Shown here piece by piece: positions 1 to 5,299 of a stretch of 6,089 nt of DNA. Below the pieces are notes generated by a model. The model searched no databases and was not told the DNA's origin. It saw nothing but the letters and a program-made list of their open reading frames with translations. A program made the translations under genes and the position numbers. The DNA comes from Rhodobacteraceae bacterium UBA6273. Lineage in GTDB: Bacteria; Pseudomonadota; Alphaproteobacteria; Rhodobacterales; Rhodobacteraceae. Numbering within the stretch: the stretch's first letter is position 1; each line of letters starts with the position of its first letter. The stretch covers positions 1 to 6,089 of the forward strand of contig DJUV01000033.1 of assembly GCA_002440625.1 (NCBI GenBank). Direction: 5' to 3'.

Positions 1-1857
1 ATCGGGCGTGGCGGGCGACTGCGCAATCGCCGGTGCGCCAGAGGCGTCGGCCTCGGGCAGGGGCGAGGATGCGGGCGGCGTATCGGCGACCTCGGCCGGC
101 GCGGCAACGACCGGATCGGCAGGCGTCTCGTTCAGGGCATCGGCCACGGCAGCGTCGGTGGCGCTCACATCAGGCTCGGGGGCTGCCTCGATTGCGTCGG
201 GCGCGGCCTCAGGCAAAAGATCGGCCTCGGCGCTGTCAGAGGGCGGAACCGCTTCGTCGATCGGGGCCGCATTCTCGGCAGCCGGCGTGGTGGGCGCGGT
301 TTCGGAGGGCGCAACGGCCCCGGTCGGCTCATCGCCGCCGGAGAACCAAGCCGAGGCCAGCCCGAGCGTCACCATCGCCGCGAGGAGAATTCCGGTCAGC
401 GCCAGAAGGACGCGCCCGCTGCTGCGGGCCTGGGCCGGAGCAGTCTGGCGCGAGGCTGCGGTCTTGCGCGGGCGCGGAGGGGCTGGCGGCGTCGCTGCGG
501 CAATCGGCGGGGCGGCCACGGCGTGACGCAGCTTCTGCTGCGCGATGGTGCCATGCACCGCATCGGGAATGCTCTTCAGGATCGGCCGGCCAAGCGCCGC
601 TGCGCGGCGCTTCTGGATGGTGGCGTCCCCTGCCTCGTCCCCGTCAGCCTGAAGCGGCGGCACATCAAGCTCCGGCGCCGTGATCGCCGCCACGCCCTCG
701 ATCACCGGAACCGTGGCGACGTCGGGCACCGGATCGGCGGTCGTCAGATGCAGGCGGTTCTCGGCGGCGAGGAGGTCATCCTCGTCCTCCGGCCGCGCGC
801 TGGCGCGGCGGGTCTGGAAAGCCGCCAGCGCCGTTTCCGACCAGGCTTCCGGCACTCCCTCGCCAATGACGGTGATCGGTTCGGCCTCTTCGGCATCGTC
901 GATGGCGATGAAGGGGGCTTCATCCTCGGGCTCGAGCGCTTCGGCAACCGCGGGGGCAGCCGCCTGCTCGGCGGCCTGCATCCGTCCGGCGACAGCCTCC
1001 AGAACAGAGGCGACGGCAACCGGTTCTTCCGCAGCGGCGGGCACCTCTGGCGCGGCCTCCGCGTCAGGCTGGTCCGCTGCGGCATCGACCGCTTCAGGTG
1101 CCAGAGTGGCCTGTTCTTTGGCCGCCGCCTCGACAACCGGTTCCGGTTCGACAATCGGTTCCGGTTCCGGCACCGATTCCGCTTCGACAACCGGTTCCGG
1201 TTCGACGACAGCCTCGGCCTCGACAACCGGCGCTAGCTCGACAACCGGCTCGACAACGGCCTCCACTATCGGCTTAGCCACGACGGGCTCCGCCTCCGGC
1301 AGCGCCGAAACATCGCCCGTCACCCGCACCGGCTCCTGATCGCGGTCAAGATGCGATCCTTCCGGCACATGTTCGCCCGCCCGTGCCGTCAGACCGAAGA
1401 ACGGCTCGCCGCCGAAGGCGCCATCCCTTGGCACCGCGACGATGCAGACCGGGTTGAAGCCGTAGGTCTCGGCAAAGCCCTCGGCCTCGTCGAGCGTTAC
1501 CTGCGCCACGACCGCCACCTTGGCGCGGTCGCCGCTGCGCGAGAAGTCGAAGACAAGCTCCGTCACCTCATAGGGCGTGCGCCCCTTCAGCGCCTCGGCA
1601 ATCGTCGCGCGCCGGGCGGTGCGGTCGGGACCGGGGGCGTCGACCTCGGTATAGAGAACCTGCGACGGCGGCAGGATCAGCTTCGAGGTGAAGCCCTCCG
1701 GCGCCAGCGCCTCGGCCTTGCCCTTGAGCCGCCCGAGCGCCCCGTCGAGATCGGCGTCAGAGAAGCCGACACTGCCGACGCGCAGCCAGCCAACCGCCGA
1801 CCGCTGCAGGAGCGTCACGGAATCGTTATCAAGATCAAGGGCGAATGCTGGCTTCAT
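1..1857 (-). CDS. Bitopic membrane protein with PilM/GspL-like N-terminal domain and low-complexity linker (3' end outside window)
   Basis: An open frame of 619 codons without a stop runs off the left edge, so the C-terminus is missing. Residues 1-160 look globular: the start FALDLDNDSVTLLQR resembles the first phosphate-loop strand pair of actin-fold proteins such as PilM or GspL, but this resemblance is weak and inferred. Residues 165-460 are rich in Ala, Pro, Glu and Val, with repeated EPVVE-like units near 185-245. A basic stretch (460-482) precedes one hydrophobic helix (about V483-F505), followed by an acidic, Pro/Ala-rich segment. The positive-inside rule puts the N-terminal 480 residues in the cytoplasm and the tail in the periplasm. 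An in-frame TAG at 1867-1869 limits the start to ATG 1857 or TTG 1866; neither has a strong ribosome binding site. From memory, similar Rhodobacterales proteins carry misleading names such as 'translation initiation factor 2' and may end in a PilP-like domain; that part is not visible here. Function unknown. Confidence 0.8.
   Translation of the reverse strand, partial: MKPAFALDLDNDSVTLLQRSAVGWLRVGSVGFSDADLDGALGRLKGKAEALAPEGFTSKLILPPSQVLYTEVDAPGPDRTARRATIAEALKGRTPYEVTELVFDFSRSGDRAKVAVVAQVTLDEAEGFAETYGFNPVCIVAVPRDGAFGGEPFFGLTARAGEHVPEGSHLDRDQEPVRVTGDVSALPEAEPVVAKPIVEAVVEPVVELAPVVEAEAVVEPEPVVEAESVPEPEPIVEPEPVVEAAAKEQATLAPEAVDAAADQPDAEAAPEVPAAAEEPVAVASVLEAVAGRMQAAEQAAAPAVAEALEPEDEAPFIAIDDAEEAEPITVIGEGVPEAWSETALAAFQTRRASARPEDEDDLLAAENRLHLTTADPVPDVATVPVIEGVAAITAPELDVPPLQADGDEAGDATIQKRRAAALGRPILKSIPDAVHGTIAQQKLRHAVAAPPIAAATPPAPPRPRKTAASRQTAPAQARSSGRVLLALTGILLAAMVTLGLASAWFSGGDEPTGAVAPSETAPTTPAAENAAPIDEAVPPSDSAEADLLPEAAPDAIEAAPEPDVSATDAAVADALNETPADPVVAAPAEVADTPPASSPLPEADASGAPAIAQSPATPD
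1128..1262 (-). repeat. Degenerate in-gene repeat encoding EPVVE-type linker units
   Basis: Inside the membrane-protein gene, a unit close to TTCGACAACCGGTTCCGG (plus-strand reading, 18 nt) recurs with variation and with shorter units such as CTCGACAACCGG. On the coding strand it gives PEPVVE, PEPIVE, EAVVE and similar units. All spacings keep the reading frame. It looks like expansion of a flexible Pro/Glu/Val linker, a common site of length variation between strains. Confidence 0.7.
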
Positions 1858-2016
1858 TCCGGGCAACTAGCATGGGTGCGGCCCCCACCGAAGCCGCTGA
1901 TTTGCATATTTCTGTCCTAAAGCAGATTTTCGCCCAAGGAAAGACGAAGGCCCCAAGGATCGGCTTGCGAGAGGCGTCAAACACGGGAAGATGATCGCAA
2001 TACCAAGGAGGTTTTC
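1858..2016. promoter_or_regulatory. Divergent intergenic region between the membrane-protein gene and the SIMPL gene
   Basis: This 159-bp spacer must hold the promoters of both divergent genes. Its only AT-rich patch is about 1899-1931, the most likely promoter core, but no convincing -35/-10 pair could be fixed on either strand. A strong Shine-Dalgarno sequence for the plus-strand gene, AAGGAGG, lies at 2005-2011. No ORF, tRNA or clear terminator was found in it. Confidence 0.4.
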
Positions 2017-2712
2017 ATGCGTCTTTTCCCGATCGCGGCCACGGCCCTGATGCTTGCACTGCCGGCTTATGCCGAAACCCAACCGGCCACGATCTCTGTC
2101 ACCGGCGAGGGCAGGGTCGAGATCGCGCCAGACATGGCGACGGTCAATCTCGGCGTCACGACCGAGGCCGACACCGCCGCGGCGGCGCTGAAGGCCAATT
2201 CCGAAGCCCTTGCCGCGGCTCTCGCCAAGCTCAAGGAGGCGGGGATTGCCGACCGCGACATCCAGACCAGCGGCCTCTCGGTCAATCCGCGCTACGACTA
2301 TCCCAACGACGGATCGCAGCCGAAACTCAACGGCTACGTCGCCGCGAACATGGTGATGGTGCGGGTGCGCGACCTGTCGGTTCTCGGGACGATGCTCGAC
2401 GGCGCGGTGTCGGACGGCGCCAATACGCTGAACGGCATCGCCTTCAGCCTGCAGGAAACCGACGCGACGATGGATGAGGCGCGCCGCCGCGCCGTGACCG
2501 ATGCCACCCACAAGGCCGCACTTTATGCCGAGGCGGCAGGGGTCAAGCTTGGCCGCATCGCCTCGATTACCGAGCAGATGAACTACGGTGGGCCGCAGCC
2601 GATGATGATGGCCGAGGCGCGGATGGCCAAGGATGCCGGCAGCGTGCCGGTGGCCTCGGGCGAGTTGACGGTGGCGAGCACGGTCAGCGTGGTCTTCGAG
2701 ATCGCTCAGTAA
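2017..2712 (+). CDS. Secreted SIMPL (DUF541) domain protein, BP26/YggE-like
   Basis: This 231-residue protein has a typical Sec signal peptide: MRLFPIAATALMLALPAYA, with probable cleavage after A19 (AYA|ET). The mature part is one SIMPL domain. Family-like blocks are ISVTGEGRVEIAPDMATV (26-43), DIQTSGLSVNPRYDY (81-95), a beta strand around GYVAANMVMVRVRDL (107-120), the helix with ARRRAVTDATHKAALYAEAA (155-174) and a closing strand ELTVASTVSVVFEI (216-229). Length matches the family (about 220-250). Members include Brucella BP26/Omp28, which forms ring- or channel-like oligomers in the periplasm, and E. coli YggE, linked to oxidative stress; the biochemical role is not settled. The start is secure: AAGGAGG at 2005-2011 sits 5 nt before the ATG, and the signal peptide begins there. 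The gene is monocistronic in this window, divergent from the membrane-protein gene and followed by a hairpin 22 nt after its stop. Confidence 0.93.
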   Translation: MRLFPIAATALMLALPAYAETQPATISVTGEGRVEIAPDMATVNLGVTTEADTAAAALKANSEALAAALAKLKEAGIADRDIQTSGLSVNPRYDYPNDGSQPKLNGYVAANMVMVRVRDLSVLGTMLDGAVSDGANTLNGIAFSLQETDATMDEARRRAVTDATHKAALYAEAAGVKLGRIASITEQMNYGGPQPMMMAEARMAKDAGSVPVASGELTVASTVSVVFEIAQ

Positions 2713-2734
2713 GGCCGATCTTGCCACGAAAAAT

Positions 2735-2760
2735 GGGGCCGCGCCGGAAGGCGTGGCCCC
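2735..2760 (+). terminator. Hairpin terminator after the SIMPL gene
   Basis: An 11-bp stem (arms 2735-2745 and 2750-2760, GGGGCCGCGCC / GGCGTGGCCCC) closes on a GGAA tetraloop of the GNRA type. In plus-strand RNA every position pairs, with one G-U wobble; in minus-strand RNA that pair becomes a C-A mismatch, so the stem suits the SIMPL transcript better. The downstream U-tract is poor (TGTCGTTG). In the opposite direction five Ts follow (complement of A 2729-2733), so it may also stop minus-strand transcription. Confidence 0.65.
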
Positions 2761-2790
2761 TGTCGTTGAATGCTCGTCGGAAAAGGCTTC

Positions 2791-2890
2791 AAAAAATCAA
2801 GACGTTGACCCCATGTCCACTTGGGCTTGGGGGGCTTCGGACATCGCCCGGGCGGTGGGGAACCGCATGTCCGGGCGGGGCGTCAACGCC
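2791..2890 (-). terminator. Branched, GC-rich 3' structure with T6 tract, terminator or small RNA 3' end
   Basis: Read on the minus strand, just past the 67-codon gene, an outer stem joins 2877-2890 (GGCGTTGACGCCCC) to 2801-2812 (GGGGTCAACGTC): 12 pairs with one G-U wobble and one bulged G. In plus-strand RNA the wobble becomes an A-C mismatch, so the fold favours the minus-strand transcript. Inside is a second stem-loop (CGGACAT 2867-2873 with ATGTCCG 2838-2844), topped by GCGGT/ACCGC around a TCCCC loop. Four nt after the outer stem comes a T6 tract (complement of 2791-2796). This is a plausible intrinsic terminator for the small gene. It could also be the 3' end of a stable 3'-UTR-derived small RNA; no known RNA family was recognised. 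Confidence 0.5.
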
Positions 2891-2900
2891 GGCTCAAAAT

Positions 2901-3104
2901 TCAGTAGGCCGCTACCGGGGCGGCGATATCCTCGATCGTCGCGAAGACCGGCAGGGTGTTGGGGCGGGCGAAATCGGCGCGGGCCAGATGGGCGTCGAGT
3001 GTCGCGCCGTTGCTGACCGGCGCCCAGGCCCAGCCGTTGGCCATCGCGGCGGGGGCGGCGGTGACTAGGGCGGCGGCGAGCGCGGCAATGGCAATATAGG
3101 TCAT
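2901..3104 (-). CDS. Small exported hypothetical protein (67 aa)
   Basis: The 67-residue product starts with a hydrophobic, Ala-rich signal peptide (MTYIAIAALAAALVTAAPAA, then MA), with probable signal peptidase I cleavage after A22 (AMA|NG). The mature peptide is about 45 residues, begins NGWAWAPVSNG and ends in a hydrophobic IAAPVAAY. It has no Cys, no lipobox and no recognised domain. The signal peptide lacks the usual Lys/Arg near the N-terminus, which is slightly unusual. Support for a real gene comes from the Shine-Dalgarno AGGAG (3111-3115, 6 nt before the ATG), a good promoter upstream and a terminator-like structure downstream. It is divergent from a TetR-family regulator and is its most likely local target. 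Function is unknown; a secreted or periplasmic stress or signalling peptide is only a guess. Confidence 0.72.
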   Translation of the reverse strand: MTYIAIAALAAALVTAAPAAMANGWAWAPVSNGATLDAHLARADFARPNTLPVFATIEDIAAPVAAY

Positions 3105-3120
3105 CTCTATCTCCTGCGAT

Positions 3121-3139
3121 AAGTAGACAGTGTTAACTT
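3121..3139. promoter_or_regulatory. Imperfect palindrome, candidate TetR-family operator
   Basis: AAGTAGAC-AGT-GTTAACTT is an 8-3-8 inverted repeat with 6 of 8 positions matching between arms and the core GTTAAC. It lies just downstream of the predicted start of the small gene's transcript, between the -10 box and the ribosome binding site, where a bound repressor would block transcription. TetR-family regulators usually bind such palindromes beside their own gene. ATGTCA also occurs twice in this spacer (3141 and 3171). Confidence 0.35.
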
Positions 3140-3148
3140 CATGTCATT

Positions 3149-3177
3149 GACTTAGGGGCAGATGTAGGCGATGTCAA
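3149..3177 (-). promoter_or_regulatory. Sigma-70-like promoter for the small exported protein gene
   Basis: On the minus strand a perfect -35 box TTGACA (complement of 3172-3177) is followed after exactly 17 nt by TAAGTC (complement of 3149-3154), a weak -10. Transcription would start near 3142 and give a leader of about 38 nt before the ATG at 3104. The box spacing is ideal, but the -10 matches the consensus poorly, which would suit a regulated promoter. Confidence 0.45.
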
Positions 3178-3204
3178 CTATGTAGTCAGCAGAAACTTGA
3201 TAAA

Positions 3205-3804
3205 ATGACCGAAGCCCAGAAACGCCCCTATCACCACGGCGATCTCCGCCAGGCGATCCTCGAGACCGCCATCGCCATGCTGAACGAACCCGGCGGCTGG
3301 CAGTTCACGCTCCGCGAGGTCGCCCGGCGGGCAGGGGTAAGCCATGCCGCGCCCTACAAGCACTTTCCCGACAAGGCGGCGCTGCTGAACGAAATCGCGC
3401 TCATCGGTTTCGACCGGCTGCATGTCGCGCTGGCATCGGCCCGTTCAAGCGCGGGAAACGCGGCGGAGGCGCTCGCGGCCGCCTCGCGCGCCTATCTGGT
3501 GTTCGGGTTGGGCAACCCTGCGCTCTACCGGCTGATGTTCGGGGCAGAGATCGGCAATTCCGCCGCCGTCCATCGCGACAGGCGGGCGATGGGGGCCTTC
3601 GACGTGGTGATGGACCTTCTGGCCGAGGGTCAGGCGGCGGGGCTGATCGAGAAGCGTGGCGTCGCGGGGCAGGCGGCATCCGTCTGGGCGCAGATGCACG
3701 GGCTGACCATGCTCAAGCTCGACGGAATGCTGCGGCCAGAGAGGGTCGGCGAGGATGCCGTGGAGGCGGCGCTCGCCAGCTTTTTTGAAGGGGTGCTTGT
3801 CTGA
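3205..3804 (+). CDS. TetR/AcrR family transcriptional regulator with WHG-type C-terminal domain
   Basis: This 199-residue protein has a TetR N-terminal DNA-binding domain: helix 1 around YHHGDLRQAILETAIAML (9-26), then the helix-turn-helix FTLREVARRAGVSHAAPYKH (34-53) leading into the family motif HFPDKAALL (53-61). The ligand/dimer domain carries LGNPALYRLMFG (102-113) and a W161-x-x-x-H165-G166 stretch typical of the WHG C-terminal domain (PF13305-like). Length is normal. No clear Shine-Dalgarno precedes ATG 3205; the first residues match family N-termini, so the start is kept, with weak or possibly near-leaderless initiation. The gene is divergent from the small exported-protein gene and probably controls it and itself through the palindrome in the spacer. 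The inducing ligand cannot be read from sequence. Its end converges on metY. Confidence 0.92.
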   Translation: MTEAQKRPYHHGDLRQAILETAIAMLNEPGGWQFTLREVARRAGVSHAAPYKHFPDKAALLNEIALIGFDRLHVALASARSSAGNAAEALAAASRAYLVFGLGNPALYRLMFGAEIGNSAAVHRDRRAMGAFDVVMDLLAEGQAAGLIEKRGVAGQAASVWAQMHGLTMLKLDGMLRPERVGEDAVEAALASFFEGVLV

Positions 3805-3809
3805 GGGGG

Positions 3810-3822
3810 GGGCGCTTCGCCC
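3810..3822. terminator. Small hairpin immediately after the TetR gene
   Basis: GGGCG-CTT-CGCCC forms a 5-bp stem starting 5 nt after the TetR stop, within a run of Gs. It has no following U-tract. It could contribute to termination or 3'-end protection; weak on its own. Confidence 0.3.
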
Positions 3823-3840
3823 TGGCGCACCATCTCCATC

Positions 3841-3895
3841 GCCCGGTCGCCCAAAGCGACCGGGCCGCGCCGTCCCGCCCCCACGGGGCGGCGCG
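3841..3895. terminator. Two adjacent GC hairpins between converging TetR and metY genes
   Basis: The first hairpin is a perfect 10-bp inverted repeat, GCCCGGTCGC-CCAAA-GCGACCGGGC (3841-3865). The second pairs 3871-3881 with 3885-3895 around a CAC loop, with one mismatch and one wobble. Both lie in the 131-bp spacer between convergent stops, as bidirectional terminators do. Neither strand shows a T-tract after the stems, so Rho-independent termination is uncertain; they may instead act as 3' end barriers or mark Rho-dependent stops. Confidence 0.45.
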
Positions 3896-3935
3896 CCCCT
3901 CTGTTGCGCGACGGATTTAGGTCAGGCCGGTCGCT

Positions 3936-5222
3936 TCAGGCCGTGGCCTTCGCCAGCCCCTGATCGAGATCGGCGATGATATCCGCCGCGTCCTCGATCC
4001 CGATCGACAACCGGACCACATTCGGCGCAGCCCCCGCCGCCGCCTGCTGTTCGGGCGAAAGCTGGCGGTGGGTGGTCGAGGCAGAATGGATGACGAGCGA
4101 GCGGGTATCGCCAAGGTTCGCGACATGGCTGAAGAGTTCCAGCGAATCCACCAGCTTCACACAGGCCGCATAGCCGCCCTTCACCGCGAAGGTGAACAGC
4201 GCCCCGGCGCCCTTCGGATAGAGCTTCTTCGCCCGGTCATGGTAGGGCGAGGAAGGCAGGCCGGCATAGGTCACGAAATCGACGCGCGGGTCCTTCTCGA
4301 GCCATGCCGCCACCTTCTCAGCATTGGCCACATGCCGCTCCATCCGCAGGGACAGGGTTTCGATCCCCATCAGCGTGTAATGCGCGCCCTGCGGGTTCAT
4401 CGTCATGCCAAGATCGCGCAGGCCGATGGCGATGGAGTGGAACGTGTAGGCCAAGGCGCCGAAAGTCTCATGGAACTTCAGCCCGTGATAGGCGGGCTCG
4501 GGAGCGGAGAGCGAGGGGAACTTGCCCGAGGCCGACCAGTCGAACTTGCCGGAATCGACGATGGCGCCGCCGGTGACGGTGCCGTTGCCGGTCAGGTATT
4601 TCGTCGTCGAATGGACGACCAGCGTCGCCCCCATCTCGATAGGGCGGCAGAGGTAGGGCGAGGCGGAGGTGTTGTCGACGATGACTGGCACGCCCGCCTT
4701 GTCGGCGATCTTCGCGATGGCCGGAATGTCGGTGACATAGCCGCCGGGGTTGGCGATGGATTCGCAAAAGACCGCGCGGGTGTCGTCGTCGATGGCGGCC
4801 GCGACGGCTTTCAGGTCATCAAAATCGACGAATTTCGCCGCCCAGCCGAAGCGCTTGATCGTCTGGCTGAACTGCGTGACGGTCCCGCCGTAAAGCCTTG
4901 TCGAGACAACGATATTCCGCCCAGGTCCCATCAGCGGGAAAAGTGCCAGGATCTGCGCCGCATGGCCCGAGGAACAGCAGACAGCGCCCGCGCCGCCCTC
5001 GAGCGAGGCGATACGCTCGGCGAGCGCCGATACGGTCGGGTTCGTCAGGCGCGAATAGATGTAGCCGACTTCCTGCAGGTTGAACAAAGCCGCCGCATGG
5101 TCGGCGTCGCGGAAGACATAGGCGGTGGTCTGGTAGATCGGCACCTGCCGCGCGCCGGTGGCCGGATCGGGGCGCGCGCCGGCATGGACCTGCAATGTGT
5201 CGAAACCGTAAGTTTTGGTCAT
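3936..5222 (-). CDS. metY: O-acetylhomoserine aminocarboxypropyltransferase (O-acetylhomoserine sulfhydrylase)
   Basis: A complete 428-residue cytoplasmic enzyme of the Cys/Met-metabolism PLP family. It makes homocysteine from O-acetylhomoserine and sulfide (or methionine from methanethiol). Visible elements: N-terminal GFDTLQVHAG (6-15); YSRLTNPTV (56-64), whose Tyr56 and Arg58 contact PLP phosphate in the partner subunit; SSGHAA (84-89); Tyr111 in RLYGGT, which stacks on the cofactor; Asp183 in DNTSASPYLCRP; the PLP-binding Lys208 in HSTTKYLTGNG; and near the C-terminus QLSPEQQAAAG (387-397) with VVRLSIGIED (402-411), where Arg404 should bind substrate carboxylate. Length and the QLSPEQQ block favour the MetY subgroup over cystathionine gamma-synthase or methionine gamma-lyase (about 390-400 aa). 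The start is supported by GGGAG 7 nt before the ATG. The gene follows the HtrA-type protease gene by 77 bp, so co-transcription is possible. No SAM riboswitch was recognised in that leader. Confidence 0.93.
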   Translation of the reverse strand: MTKTYGFDTLQVHAGARPDPATGARQVPIYQTTAYVFRDADHAAALFNLQEVGYIYSRLTNPTVSALAERIASLEGGAGAVCCSSGHAAQILALFPLMGPGRNIVVSTRLYGGTVTQFSQTIKRFGWAAKFVDFDDLKAVAAAIDDDTRAVFCESIANPGGYVTDIPAIAKIADKAGVPVIVDNTSASPYLCRPIEMGATLVVHSTTKYLTGNGTVTGGAIVDSGKFDWSASGKFPSLSAPEPAYHGLKFHETFGALAYTFHSIAIGLRDLGMTMNPQGAHYTLMGIETLSLRMERHVANAEKVAAWLEKDPRVDFVTYAGLPSSPYHDRAKKLYPKGAGALFTFAVKGGYAACVKLVDSLELFSHVANLGDTRSLVIHSASTTHRQLSPEQQAAAGAAPNVVRLSIGIEDAADIIADLDQGLAKATA

Positions 5223-5299
5223 CTCAATCTCCCAAGGGCTGTTCCGGCGCGGAGCCTAGGCCAAGCTTTGGGCCGCCACAACCGCCCGGACTGCGGCCA

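Noticed and set aside
33..1339. Several long plus-strand open frames, one rich in Arg/Phe (RFRFDNRFRF)
   Set aside because: They are antisense to the continuous 619-codon minus-strand frame and mirror its repeat-coded linker; composition is that of GC-rich shadow frames, with no domain or ribosome binding site.
1867..2727. 286-codon minus-strand open frame over the SIMPL gene
   Set aside because: His/Arg/Gly-rich shadow of the SIMPL coding sequence, which has a signal peptide, domain motifs and a strong ribosome binding site on the other strand.
2801..2890. Structured element as 6S RNA or SRP RNA
   Set aside because: It is shorter than 6S RNA, lacks the symmetric central bubble, and lacks the GGAAG-type apical region of SRP RNA.
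2721..3068. Plus-strand open frames across 2721-3068
   Set aside because: They run through both structured 3' regions and antisense to the small exported-protein gene; no ribosome binding site and no protein-like composition.
5223..5299. Possible SAM-type riboswitch in the metY leader
   Set aside because: Only 77 nt are available and no pattern matching the SAM-II or SAH aptamer cores was recognised; a short GGCC-flanked inverted repeat around AAGCTT is not enough.
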